64,000 bases of DNA from Doryteuthis pealeii (lineage: Eukaryota > Mollusca > Cephalopoda > Myopsida > Loliginidae), in contig CM042157.1 in the NCBI GenBank assembly GCA_023376005.1, forward strand, positions 93,211,913-93,275,912, in the 5' to 3' direction. A model generated the notes under the pieces. It saw only the letters and a list, made by a program, of their open reading frames with translations. It ran no database searches and had not been told where the DNA came from. Below are positions 26,601 to 41,717 of this stretch, piece by piece. Each line of letters begins with the position of its first letter. Position 1 is the first letter of the stretch. The translations under genes were made by a program, and so were the position numbers.

Positions 26601-29255
26601 AAGCGATTTCGAATTCCAGTCGCGCTATTACGTTCACTTTCGGTCTAATACCCTTGGGAAAGATATTAATACCCTCAACCCTCAGATATGGGTTAAATAG
26701 TACCACTACTGTTCTTCTTCAAGGATGGATTTGGTATTAAATAACCCACACAAGTTGATATGGCATTAAACAAAGAAACCAAACCAATAACCCTAATCAA
26801 TATATGAACCCCTAGTATATAATTAGTTTATATCTCATATTACAATTTACTATTACATCAGTAGTTTTCTCTGGTGTTAAATTGACTAGAAAGAATATGC
26901 ACCCTCCGGGCGTAAGTATTTAAGTTTTAATGTAATGAAATATATTAAATTATGAAGACCAACGAAATTAAATGAGAACGCATATAAAAAGATTACACTT
27001 GTTTCAATTATATTTTAACTGGTTTCTGTATAAAATCAGTTATAGGATTGATTTTAATACGTTAGAGAATAAAACAATAATATTAAAGATCAATAACACC
27101 AAGTAATTATTTACTAAACCCGGTTTTGTTAAAACCAGTATGCAAAATAACCGCAAAATATATAATGTAAACCTTTATTTCTTAGTGATATATAAGATAC
27201 ATAGCAGGATTTTAAACGCACTAATAACATGGGCTTTTCGGGGCCTGTGTCCGGTGCCTGTGTCCAGTGCCTTCGGCCACTGGATTATTAGTGTTAAATT
27301 TACGGCGTGATCCCGGGGGGCTATTCCCTGAGGCAACACCTGCCCCCTTGATTTAAAGGGGCTGGGTATATTGCCCAGTGTCTGAGGCGCCCCTTTGAGG
27401 GGGAATGCCGACGTGATCGACGCATTTTTTGCATCACCATCCTATGAGCTTCGGCTTGTGGGTGGTTCCACATTAAAAGACCTTGTGTCATACACGCATA
27501 TGTGGGATGTGAGGTAAATATTCTAATATGGGTTGTTTTGTGGTAAATCTAACTCAGATTTTCATATAGACAGATTTTTTCTATATATTAATGATTTTTA
27601 CAATAAATCAAACATTCATTGATAAACTTACGTAATTCCTGGTGTATTGTGAAGTAAGCAATGGCATAGTTTCGGTTACAGACAGATAGACAACGAATCT
27701 TCATTATAATAAGGTATGTAACATAAGCATATTTATGTTATTATCGATATAAGCAAAAAATATGGATAGAAATTAAGATTTCTGAAACGTACTTGGCTAA
27801 TGTCCAGGCATCAACAAATATTTGGATGCGGTTGGAGATGGGAATCACCTGTAATAGAAAAAAGATATTAAGTAGATGATAAAGTCAAATTGAAATTTAT
27901 TAAAGCATCTCTTGAATAAATTAGATATAAGTCTTTAATTTTCACCAGTAATTTGGAAAACAAACACACCTCCTTTGACCTCAAATAGAATCGCCCGCCC
28001 TGTCGGCTGAGGCGTTAGAATACACCGACTGCACCTCTGCAGAGAGGTAAGACTCTCCCAATGGGACCACCTGTTGGCTGTGGGTGGCGACCGCTGATGC
28101 TTCAGGATATAACCCAAGTGGCTGAGCAGTCCATGATCTGCAACACTCCACTCAGGCCTTTACTTAGGCTAGACAGGCGATCAGAAAGGCCCCCTCTGAT
28201 CAATCGGCTAGTGCCTATATGATTGCCTCAACCCTATTGCCCTTATGACAACCCCAACCCTTTTTATCATATTGGTGCTGGAAGGTGGTAACTGAGGGTC
28301 GTCGTGCCCTGGGAATGACGTTAAACTTTATCTGATGGTGAGGTTCCAGTTTTAGAGGTTTTGAGTATCCATTAAGAATGGATTTATTTCAAAACTTTGT
28401 TGGCATTAAATGACCCACTGAGATTGATATGCCGTAAACCAAACCAAACCGAACCAAATAGAATCGCATGGCCGACGCCGATCAGCAAGCAGCAGCCTTT
28501 GCTGAAAACGACAAGCTAACCAGCAGCAGTCTAACACCTAGTCCAGCAACCTGCCCAGCCATATTACAGTCCCATTCAGGACATAAATCCGACGACATGC
28601 GACTGTCCTTTTCAGGACAAAAATCTGACTGTTTGTTTCATTTGCTATTGCTAAAATAAAATTGGCGATTTTTAACCTCATCAATTTTTGTTTGTTTTTT
28701 TTTTTGTTTGTTTGTTTGTTTTGTTTTGTTTTACGGCATATCAACCACGGTGGGTCATTTAATGCCAGTAAAGTTTCGAAAGATTCTTAGCGATAGTTTG
28801 GAAAAATATTTTTTAAACTCAATTTTTTTGTAAACAAACTTTCTATTTAACCCATTGATGGGACCCTAACAGGTACTACCACACTGGGAGCAATGGTAAT
28901 GAAGGGGTGTTTCACATTATCCAGACCTTCAAAACTGGAACCTCGCCATCAGTTAGATTTTAACATCTTACCCGTGACAGGAAGATTGTCAGCCACCACC
29001 TTCTAGCACATATATGATGAAAAGGGTTACGTGCTTATTTCAACAGTTGCAGCAGCTTATTACAGATAAAACTGGATAGATAAAGAACATTGACGGAATA
29101 AATATACTTGGATGATACAATGTACACAATTCATAGTACCACAGACAGTTAGAAATGTGTTTTCTTTGATGATCTGCTGACTGCCAGTGCACTACTGGCT
29201 GTTGATTAGAACGTGTTGGCTACGCTTAACTGCCAAAATCCGTCTTGATATATAG

Positions 29256-29307
<52 letters not shown>

Positions 29308-32300
29308 CATAATATTATTGCATTATTATTGCATAATAACTAAAAAAGAAGACATAAGTCACACAATATTAGAAATTAACCCTGAATGCATATACGCCTT
29401 TATGTACAGTATGTGTACAAAATGTGCAGTATGCATATCTAAAAAAAACTAGAGGTGATGAGTAAAAGCGGATTTCAAATCTGAATTCAGCTGCACCCCC
29501 AAATTAGGTTCAAACAGCTATTTTTGTGCTTGCTTCAATTTCTTTGTAAACCAGTGTATTTAATTAAACTAAAACATTATTTTAAATTTGTAACATGAGT
29601 GACAGCTCGTAACTCAGAAAACTCGTATGTTGAAACTCTCGTAAGTCAAAGTAGCACTAGAGCACTTTAAAAAAAACAACATTTTACCGTATGATCCTTT
29701 CTCAATTGTTCAATGATGGCAATCCAGTTTTTGTAGTCGTAAGTGACACGAAAAAATCCAATATGTTGGATGTTGGCGATGACCCAACTGTTCGTTGCAT
29801 GGTTTGTTGGGAGCACAAACGATGTAAAAGAGGCTGAAATAAATAAATAAAGATATGATAAATAGTGATGCATTAAAAAAGAAATTGCAATATGAGTAAG
29901 GTAAATAAAAATCCATCTATCTATACATATATAAAGGACAGTTTGTGTGTATGTATGTATGTATGGTTGTATGCACACTCCAGGAACAAATAATGTGTCT
30001 TGTGCAATCTGTAACAAAGTTTGCAAGTCGGCTTCTGGTCTAAAGAGACATATGATGGTGCATAAGCATCAAATTTTATCATCTGATCCATCCGACCAGT
30101 GGGAAGGACGTCTTTCCTATGTCATATTTGCATCAAACTTTGTGTATCTGCAGCGGAATTGATGAGTCATTTGAGGACTCATGAGAGGAAAGGTTTTGTT
30201 GGTGGGGTTGGAGGATTGTGAGGGGAGGCAGTGGTCTGTAAAGTTATGCTATTGCTCTATGTCAGGATGAAACTACGAAGATAAAACAATTAACGACAAA
30301 TTAAATATGCCAATGCGGGTCGTCCAGCAAAGACCTACATAGATCAGTTCTGTACGGATACTGGATGCTGCGCCGAGGACCTCCCAGTGACAATGAATGA
30401 TAGGGACGGTAGGCGAGAGATTGTCATGGATATCCGTGCTGCTGGTGCGTCGACATGATTATGATGATGATGATGATGATGATGAAATATATATACACAT
30501 TCACTATTACCAGATCTTGCTTTTTGAGCAAAAATAATGAAGATCACTATTTATATTCGTGAAGATAATTAAGAAATAATATTTAAATAGTAACAGTATG
30601 GATTTTTGGCATTTTGATATTCTAAATAGGATACATTATGTTTTATTTTCAGAGTGTCTGTGCCCTTTCTTTCTGCCGCCTCATCAGGCCGGGTCAACGC
30701 AAGGTCTTTTTATTTTACGTAGGGATTTTAATGGGGCATCCTGCGAGAATCTAACTCATGATTCAGTAACAAGGGATCTGCGCGACTAATTTTTTGTCCC
30801 CCACCTTCTTTTTGTCTCCAGGCGACGCCAGGTAGCTGCTTCTACTACATTCTAAATATAAGTGTAAATTCTTGGTAATTAATATGTATTTACCAACCCC
30901 TTCGCAAGAGCAAGATGTGGCACAAAGCCAGTTTATTAAGCGGAGTTTAACAGGTTTGAATTCAGAGTTTTCTTTCTCCTAGACTGGTTACCGTAAGTTG
31001 TGGCACTCGTAAGACATTGTAGCAATGTATAATTTTTCAAAAATCATTTTACCATATGATCCTTTCTCAATTAAAGAGCCTAGTCTACCCTACTCTTTAC
31101 CCATAGCTGGAGGGAGAATAGTTGAATTCGTACCTTTCCCAAGGATATTAGTGCTATGTGAAATGCAAAAAAAAGATGAATAAACTACATAAACTATCAA
31201 TTAGGAGTAAAAAAGATTTTCTAAATTTGTAAAACGACCCTCTTACCACCACCCCCACCCCAAAACCCCAAACAGAAAAAACAAACAAAAAATAAACAAA
31301 CAAAAATTAACAAACAAAAACAACTGTTGTATACTCTCTTTCTCACTTTCTTACTTCTATTCTTCCAGCGTCTCTTCTAGCGTCTGGACTTCGTCTTGGG
31401 GACTTCGTGTCTGGTCTTCCATTGGGGATTTCTCTTTATCAGAAGCCCTGTGTCATTGGTAGTTTTTAGATAATAACACAAGACTTCGATTTAACTTAGA
31501 TCATATTTTATTCTGAAATCCCCACCAGACTATCTGCGCAGATTGAGTCGGCAGCGTGCATAACACGACTTACCGCCGTCGTGGTCTTGGCCAATCTGCC
31601 TAAAAAAATCTCTTTCTAATCTAAACCGGAAGAGGGTCTTCTCCACCGATTCTCACGGTATCCACCGGAAGGATCAGGATGAGGTTAAACCTTGTCATTC
31701 AATCCTTCAAGGCCGTAGGCTGCAACTACTAACAGCCATTTTGGTTTCTACACTACTGTACATCAGTATTAGGAATCTAATAATTATGTAACACAACAAC
31801 AACAACAACAACAACAAAACAAAACAAATAAAATAAAAATGCCTCACCTGATGACTGATTCTTGTGAATCCAAAATATATCTTTGTTAGTCTTGTTAAAA
31901 TTCACTTCATCGCTGGTCGTGAAAGTAAAAGGTATCTCCCATTTGTACCTGTAAAGATGCAAATAAGTAATCACATATACAGTGATGCTAATAGCTTTTT
32001 TAATTTACTGCGTCCTGGGACTCACATATTTGCTTTGAATAAGTCCCCAGGAAAAGTAATTGGTCCCAACTAAAATTTCTTAATAAGTTTTTTATTTACG
32101 ATCTGGGGAAATAACTAAAGCCGTCTAACTCCTACCTTGTAACTTATCCTGTGTAATTCGTTTCTAAAAGAAAACTATTGAAATGTATTTACAGTTAGCT
32201 TGAAATGGTGAGGGAAGAAAATAGAAAGACACTGGAACGTATGGATACAATTTTACTGCGTCCTTTGAGATTTTTGTGCGTCGGGGACGCAGACGCGTAC

Positions 32301-35300
32301 CTATAGACATTTTCTGCATATAGAACTTCAGTCAATATTTGTTTTCGTAAAAATATTTATTATCACAAAATCTCACAATACATTTGTGGTTTCCAAGATC
32401 TTTTCTCTCCTTGTGTCAAACTAAGCCTTAAATGGCGACTCACTTACCTTGCATAGAAGGGAGGATCAAAGTGTAGTATCTGTTCCAGATTCTATGCTTT
32501 GAGACTTACCTTTTATACCCGGCCTCGCTGGGGGTCCAGTGTGCTTTGGCCTCTGGACCGGTAAAGTACAATTAATAGCGTCGATCCCAGGGGCTTTCCC
32601 CCAAACACTGCCCCTTGACTTAAAGGGGTAGGGCTGGGTTTCTTGCCCAGCGCCCGAGGCGTCCCCTTGAGGGGGAATGCCGAAGAAATCGACGCAATTT
32701 TTGTTCTTTCCCATGAGCTTCGGCTTGTGGGTGGGCCCACGTTAAAACGAGGCCTTGCACCCAGCCCATACAAGTGGGGTATAAGGCAAATACCCTTAAG
32801 AATATTTTGATTAATTTCTTTTTCACCAGCCCCTCCCCTCCTTCCGCCTTTTCCTTTCTCCTCCATTCCTTTCCCTTATCACCGAGATAAACTTAGACCA
32901 AAGTTTTACCTATGCTTAAAATTTGGCTAAATACAAATAATAGCATTTCTACTGCATTTACTTGCTTGAGTCAAACTTAGATCAAAGCTTTTACTATCCT
33001 TACAATTGGGCCAAATATTAATAAATAGCCGTTCTACTGCTTTTACGTGGCTTGGTTAAGTTTATATTATAGTGAATACGAGATGAGGAGATGAAGAGAA
33101 ATAAAAAGACACAACTGTTTCGAAGTATAGATGAAGACTTTATTGATTAGACCGTTAAGTCTGGACGCTAGAGTCCAGACGCTCCGAAGTTTTTATTTAT
33201 TTATTTAATTTTGATTTAATTTAACCTTATTTAAATCCCCACAATATTTTATTTAAATCCCCACAAGACCAAAGCTTTGTTTTTAAAGGATTGTTTTTGC
33301 TAACTTCTTAGAAAAATATGTATACTGACATCGTTTTCCGTTGATGAGATATTGCTATCTAGGTATGTGAACTGGTTTACTAATTTCAGGGGTCTACCGT
33401 CTAGTGTGGAGATGTCTCCATTTTGTTTGTAACATGAACTCTGTTTTATCTGTGTTCACATCAATGCCAATGTTTCTTGCTGCTTTCTCTGGGCTATGTA
33501 TAACATAATAGAATGGAAAGTTTTTTGGGATGAGTCAGCACAACGACATATGTCGACTTTTTACTGGTCAAGACATGTCACGTGGTGAAGTGAAGATAGA
33601 ATGTAAGGTCTGTTTGGAACAAAGCAGTGGCTGTTTAGACGTAAATCTGTCACCCAATAATTTTGACTTGGAGGAAAATAAAAATAACCCATGTGTTATT
33701 ATCAGAAACTATAAATGACACAATGCAAGATACCCTCCAGCAATCCGAAGTTGTTTCCAGACTCAAAACAACAAAGAATGCCAGCCAACCCAACATCAGA
33801 CCCAACAACCAGATTCCAGCCTCTCGAAGAAGTAAAACAGGAATAAAGATAAGTATTGCATCATTATTATTATTGACACGTCATCACTTCTTTCCAAATG
33901 AGAGTCGCGAGGCTACATATGCATGTATAACATAATAGAATGGGAAAAGCCAGCAACATGGAAAGTTTTTTGGATGAGTCAGCACAACGACATATGTCGA
34001 CTTTTTACTGGTCAAGACATGTCACGTGGCGAAGTGTGGAAGAGTGCAGTGAGAAGAGAGAATGTAGGGTCTGTTTGGAACAAAACAGTGGCTGCTTTAG
34101 ACGTAAGTCTGTCACACAAGACATTTTGACTTGGAGGAAAATAAAAACAACCCCCCATGTGTTATTATTAAAAACTATAAATGACACAAGGCAAGATATC
34201 CTCCAGCAATCCAAGTTGTTTCCAGACTCAAAACAACAAAGAATGCCAGCCAACCCAACATCAGATCCAACAACCAGATTACACAGGGGAGAAAAGCTTT
34301 CAGGGATTTTAAAACATTTCATGTTCTAGAGGTACTATGTTTTCATTAGTCACTGTATAGGAAGGGGGTGAATAAAAATATTTTAAAGTGGTTAATGTAA
34401 GAGAAATTATAAACAGAATCTGCTTGTTAAGATGTCCTTTATAAAAGATATGCAATTGATTTTTACTAGTCAATAGTACCAATGAAGAGGGATAATTTTA
34501 GCTAAAAAGTGAATTTTTGGATCATCTATTTGAAAAATCAACTTCACTATTCATGATAAAAAAATGAGAATAAAACTAACAGTTATGATCTACATGAAAT
34601 CTAATTACACTGTGGTAATTTTCTGCATGCAGAAATTCTTTAAAAAATTCTAAAATTTGGTTATGATAAAGAATTTAATTTTTAATTGAAGACAAGAAAT
34701 TCATTACTTTAAATTTGCGAATTTTGTTACCAGCCATAACCAGATTAAAACAAAATTTATTACATAATGTTAACATTGATAAAGAAGTTGTTGTGAGGTT
34801 TTAAGGGATCAAATAAGAACAAAATGACGGGTAACAAATGTAGGAAAATGTATTAACACAAAGTAGAATACAGAGAAGTGGGAATTACGTCCGACAAATA
34901 GAATTGTGAGCTGACTCGCATTGGTTTACTCTCAAGCCACAATTGTCCCTGTTACTTATAGTAACCCGTCGGCGCATTCCATTAGTCTTATAGGGTGTAT
35001 CACCTATAACAGAAGTGTAGACTGAATCATTCAAAAAGTAGTTGTTACAACCCACTAACAATTGAAGGCTAAACAAAAATAGCTTTGTTCCTAAACAAAT
35101 AGGTTTGGCAAGACTCATTATGGCTCTAACATTAAAATACATAAAAGGATGAGAAAATAGAAAAATGTGCTTAAGTAGGTATGAAATTAATGTTGGAATG
35201 AAATTCATAGTAAATGTTAAGATATATAGACAAACAGATGGTTCATGTTAATAAACATTGTTCTGAATATGGTTTATTCATTATTTTGACATCTTCATCT

Positions 35301-36047
35301 CTCGAAGAAGTAAAACAGATAAGTATTGCATCATTATTATTATTAACACGTCATCACTTCTTTCCAAATGAGAGTCGCTAGGCTACATATGCAGCAGGGA
35401 TAGGATAATTACCCCCCCCCCCAAAGTCAACAAAACAAATGAACTCACCCGAATGGGGATACTAGTTTTTCCTGTTCGATTTCACTCTCGTCGGTCAAAT
35501 AACGCTGCTGGGTCACGTTGATCCGTGTACCAGACCACGTGACATTCAGAAGGGGGTAGTTCATTTGTAGAGTCCATGTATCCATTATATTTTTGACGTC
35601 ACGACCTCCCCACGCCTGAAAGAAAGAGAGAAAAAATGTAAATATAAATAAACTACATCCGTCTTAGAAAATATTCCGGGTTTTCAATTTGGTTTTAGTT
35701 TTTTTTTTCTTTTTTTAAATAATTATACCAGTTTCATTTTGTAATTATTGTTTTCTTTTGAACATACATAGTTGCGAATAGATAGAAAGTAGAAGAAAAT
35801 TCGTTTAATTACGTTTTATTCGTGCGCACGTCTGAGTGATTTAATATATATACAAGCTGTGTCAATTTTTTGTACTTTTTGACACACCTTGTATTCTGAA
35901 AAAATTAACGTTCCATTCATCGTTCATTTCTATCTTAAGAAATACAGTTCTTATCACACACCCTGTATTCTGAAAAAAATAATGTTCCATGCATTGTTCA
36001 TTTCTGTCTTGGTAAATATAGCTTCAATTTCGATACTTTTATGACAG

Positions 36048-36100
<53 letters not shown>

Positions 36101-38408
36101 AGAGAGAGAGACAGAGAGCGAAAGAGAGAGAGTGCGGACACAGAGAGAGAAAGATGTGAATTAGTAAAAAATATTAATAAGATAAAATAGTAATTATATT
36201 ATCGTATGGTTATTTACCTTTGAAAGGACTTCCCAAAGATCGTCATGGTCTGCTGTAGCATAAGAGAATTTGTGGAGATATTCCTGCAAAATGCAAATAG
36301 AGCCAAATGAATAGTGGATCATATCAGAAAAGACAAAAACAGAACCCCCTCCCCATTTAAAATAAATATTCCAATTCAGCCACCCTTAAAATGAATAAAA
36401 AGCAAAAGTGTGCGGGATTAAAATACAATAAAAACAAAATTAGAATTTAAAAAATAGCAATCTCCCTTCCTGGCGCCAACGCCTTGAAACAGACGCTATG
36501 AAGGGTACAGGAAGAAATTTCCTCTCCGCGAAATAGCTATGAACCTAGAATAAAAGTCTGAAACCTAAAAGTGCTTTTTGTCTTTGTCGCTTCTTTTCTA
36601 CTCATTTAATTCCTTTTCCGTCTGACAACCCACAAGAAAGAAGGAAGAACCACATATAATGGGCTTTAAAAGAAACAACCAGCAAACTCGCGCCAAAAAT
36701 AACTCGCGCCAAAAATAATCTAAAAACCTTAATCCACATTAAATCACAACCTTCCCCATAAAAGTTTCTTTCTTTCTGAACAAAAAAAATAAAAACTGTA
36801 TTTTCTTTATTCAGCTGAATAAAGTAAATCCAGATTACAAAATTCATTTTAATGAACATCATTAACATTTCACCATTTCAAACCAAAAATGTTTGTTCCG
36901 CATATTTTCTTAATTTTCAGATTTGAAAATCATTGTAAATTAAAGAATAGTTTATTCACTGTTCAAATATCTCTTTTATTCTCTTTTTTCCCACTATTGA
37001 GTTAGGATTACATATGATTTCCCACAAATTGGAATGTCAGAAATAAATTCTCGTATTCGTCCTTACAAAGTCATTGGTTTAATAGAGTAGACTGGCCCAT
37101 TCAACCAACCCCAAAGAAAAAAGTCACAGTGTGTTTAATCAGGGCTTCTGGCCGGCCACCCATTCAGACCACTTCTACCCATCCATCTCCCAGGAAACTG
37201 CTAATTCAGATATTCATGAATAACAATAGCAAAATGGGGAGGAGTACCATCTTGCATAAAAATCAAGATTTAATTGCCTTACATTAGGGAACATACATTA
37301 AAGAATTGAGAAAAATGTAACTGCATATAAAAACAATTATAAATAGTTTTAAATGGGGAGTTACTTTTCAATCACATTGTATATTAAGGAACGTACATTA
37401 AAGAATTGAGAAAAATGTAACTGCATATAAAAAAATTATAAATAGTTTTAAATGGGGAGTTACTTTTCAATCACATTGTATATTAAGGAACGTACATTAA
37501 AGAATTGAGAAAAATGTAACTGCATATAAAAAAAATTATAAATAGTTTTAAATGGGGAGTTACTTTTCAATCACATTGTATATTAAGGAACGTACATTAA
37601 AGAATTGAGAAAAATGTAACTGCATATAAAAAATTATAAATAGTTTTAAATGGGGAGTTACTTTTCAATCACATTGTATATTAAGGAACGTACATTAAAG
37701 AATTGAGAAAAATGTAACTGCATATTAAAAAAATTATAAATAGTTTTAAATGGGGAGTTACTTTTCAATCACACTGTAAATCAATTTTATGTTTTTCATT
37801 TTTAATGTGAACCTTATCTAATTCTAATAGTCCATTATATTCGATTTATTTCCCATCCTAAAAACTTCTCCGGTGATCGTTATAGGGGAATTTCATTGAA
37901 TCCCGAGAAATATGGAGAAAAAATAACTTACTGTAAGTCCACGTTTAAGGGTTTCTTCACCAAGAAAGAATTCCATCATTCGGATGACAGAAGCTGCCTG
38001 TGAAGAGAGAGAAGGATTTCTTTAAGTTAAAGAATCAGTAAACATCGAAACGTACACTTATAATCAATATCTAATGCCACTCAAGAAAGTTGGTTTGATT
38101 AAATTAAAAACAAAGAGAAACTTACCCAAACTCAATAAAAAAAGACATCTATATTTTGTATGCCTAAAGTATGCGAACGTACTTCTACCGGAGATTAGGA
38201 TAGTAGCAGGAGCAGGCAAAAGAGGAGCCAAGACAAAACACGTGTTGATGGGTTTACAACTTTTATTCAACTGTCCGTGACCCCAAGTCACGTCTACGAA
38301 ACAAGGGGCATAACCCTTTATTTTCTTCTTATCAGTAATTGCTTACTGATATAACAGTTTAGATGGTCTTGATTTTTCTCTGATTTCCAATTCATCCAGT
38401 CTGTTTTT

Positions 38409-38461
<53 letters not shown>

Positions 38462-38800
38462 TTACACCTGCCGTAGCCAGTGGTTCAGTGGAGGCTGAGT
38501 GACAACAAGTCTCCCCGGGTCTCCAGGACTCTTCTGAGTATTCTAGCCGATGTTAAAAGTGCTGTAATTCGGATGGTCTCGATACTTCTTCTGATTTCCA
38601 ATTCACCAAAATTCTTTTCCAGAGTTTTGGGGACCGTTCCAAGGTCACCAGTTACAATTGGTACGACCTTCACCTTCATGTTCCATAGTTCCACAGTTCA
38701 CTGGCAAAGTCCAAGTATTTGTCTATCTTTTCGCTTTCTTTCATTTTCACTCTGTGGTCGGACAGGACGGGAAAATACACACACACACACACACACACAC

Positions 38801-38851
<51 letters not shown>

Positions 38852-40321
38852 CATACAAAAAAAGAAGAAAAAAAAGAAATCTAATTCCAAACAAGAAAGC
38901 TGGTGTAGAGTTTTACCTACTAAAATAGTCCCTTCAGCAAATGAGGCTACTGCCTATGTCGCATTACCAGAACTACGTGGTAAAATTACTACTCGACGAC
39001 CACTGGGGCCATAAGAATTGGCGCGTAATTCGTTTTCCCTTTTTTGTCTTTGTCTTTCTATCATTCTGTTCAGTGAAGTAAACCAATGTGTAAGCACGTA
39101 TGTCCAGTACCTCCGTTAAAATACGTCTTGCGTTCTCATTTTTACTAACAATATGAGTCGACTAAACTATACCATTTCAAGTTGCTATGTGCATTCATAT
39201 TCAAAAACTGGTTTGATCATAGCAAAAACAAACGTAAACTTATCCAAACTTAATAAAGACATCTATAAGAAATTCTTTAGACATACAAAAAGAAACAAAA
39301 AAAGAAAAAAAAATAATCAGTTGAATGAATATTTAAATAAGAGTGGATTTGAGGTCAGTGTTGTATCTTGGTGTGTTGTGTTGGTATACTGTTGCATAGC
39401 GCTCGACTCGGACCACAAAATCGTACATGTTATATACTGTTGCTGGGTCGTATGTGTTAGTAGTGGAGTATAAAGATTCACACGTAGACATATGTAGTAG
39501 TAAGATTTTTAACGTTTATTTCTTTTCTCCTCGTGGTGTGTGTGGGTGACGGGTGTTGACAATGGGAACTACTACTACTACTACTGTTGGGATCTGAGGC
39601 AAAGAGGGGTGGCCGAACCTTACTGACCGCTGGCTGCGATGATGCGTGACCGACGCGGTCACGCACGTTCTCGTCCTGTCTCTCTCCTGACTGACTGTCC
39701 CCACTGACCGTTCTGTCGTTTGTATCCCTCAAACGCCTACGCGTTTTCTTTGTTCGCTACCACCAGGAAAAAGTCCTTTGTTATCTTCGTCGTCCCCCCT
39801 CTTTTTAATTCAACCGGAAATTCCTATTTCCGTTTGTACAATATCCAACAATACTTCCGTCTGCGAAAGACGTTGGAGTAGTGTCCATTTTTTGGGGAAC
39901 TACGTAGCCTGGGCAGGTTGATATGGAGTATGCGCTGTTGCCCAAGCAGCAGATCCCCCTCTCCACATTGCCACTGTGGTCCAAAGGAAAGGTAAGAAAT
40001 CTGTTCAGTTTGACAACGGCAGTGTCGCAGGGGTTGCTGTGTAGCACTGAAATTCAGCGTTACTCCACCATAGGGACTCCGGCTTTAGATATGTTATCGG
40101 GGTTTACTCCCCTGCCCCTCATCGGGATTATTAAGCCGCTTGGTATAATTATAAGAATTGGCGGTGTATCAGTTCGTAGCTAACACCCTCAGTCCTATAA
40201 TGCATTAGGTTGTCCAAAAGAGGGTAACCTAACACGGAATATTCGGTAGTGAAAATGGCCTGGTTGCTATTGTCTTGTCTTGGGATCTTTTGACTAACTA
40301 ACACTTTCTTTTTTCTCTTTT

Positions 40322-40391
<70 letters not shown>

Positions 40392-41214
40392 TCTTCTTCT
40401 TCTTCTTCTTCTTCTTTTTCTTCTTCTTCTTCTATTTATTAATTACTATCCCTTTTCATTCACAGTTGTTAATTCCTACCCCTAAGGGGTCACGTCCCTC
40501 GACTGTGGGTTTTTGTGTCGTTTAATCGGGATTTGGTGTCGTTTAGTCTGACTTGAAATTCGTTTTTGTTACTAATAGGAATCTTTTTGAAAATGTTTTT
40601 TTAGTTGAAACTAAATTACTTAGGATACACTAGAATATAACATTAACAACTCACCTGTATCCAACAGATTGAGGAAGCAGAAGCAGATTTACCTTTTTGT
40701 AGGAGATCGCATCGAATATATCGATAATTTCATTGGGATGTGACACCGGCTGGTATATTGGATGAGAATTGATTGTAGCGTCCCTGTTTTGGGCGATTTT
40801 CACAATCTCAAAAAACAATTCCTCCTGAAATCAAAAATAAAAATGCAATGAATTATTTCGAAGTTTAATTCGCATGTTCTTTGGAAAGCATTGAATATAA
40901 AGTAGTTGTTATTTCTTGTTAACTAGACACAACACAAAATCTTCGGATTGATCGAACGGGACGTGGGGAGTGGGGAGGGACTGGAACCTAGTAACTTTTC
41001 ATCTCTTCATTACAGCGACATTCAGATTTTTCGGCAGCGAGGTTTCGGAAGATGGATACTTATCGTGAGACGGGTGACATAATAAAAACCCACATGAGAA
41101 AAATCCAGAATCTTGGAAAATAATCTGTGGATAAGAAAAGGAAAAAGTCTGTGACGATACAAAGAATTGGAGATTGGGTCTAATTTACTGCCTTTATGAG
41201 TTATGATAATCTAA

Positions 41215-41269
<55 letters not shown>

Positions 41270-41670
41270 TGGACTAATCATTAAATGAATTTTTAAAAAT
41301 CATAGAACATTTATATGTTGATATTCCGTTTGTTTCAGTACTAAACAAGATAAAAACTAACAAATAATAGTAATTGACGGGTCAGAGTTATCTGTCCGAA
41401 TCCCTTTTTTGTGTATAAGGGTCAGGTTACCTGCCCCAAGCCTTTTCTTTAGTTTTACTCCCTATAAATAAAGCGAACACCTCGCGTGTCTTAAAAAGTC
41501 ATCCTCATCAACCATGTTGATTGAGTTTAAAGTATCCTGCGTGGAATATATGAAGATGAGTGCCTGTGCTTACCGGAGATAAATTCATTTTAATTAAAGT
41601 TTTAATGGGATATTCATTTTAATTAAAGTTTTAATGGGATATTCCACACTCTCTCTTGCCCATGTGGTCT

Positions 41671-41717
<47 letters not shown>

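Noticed and set aside
29947..30162. Host C2H2 zinc-finger gene
   Set aside because: The two fingers are in different frames and are followed by LINE C-terminal sequence and an (ATG)n tail, so it is a retrotransposon remnant.
32466..32866. Minus-strand proline/glycine-rich frames
   Set aside because: They coincide with the GC-rich R1 repeat and are absent as frames in its other copies.
39478..39732. 84-codon minus frame in a GC-richer island
   Set aside because: Low complexity Ser run from a triplet repeat, no recognised family and no splice sites.
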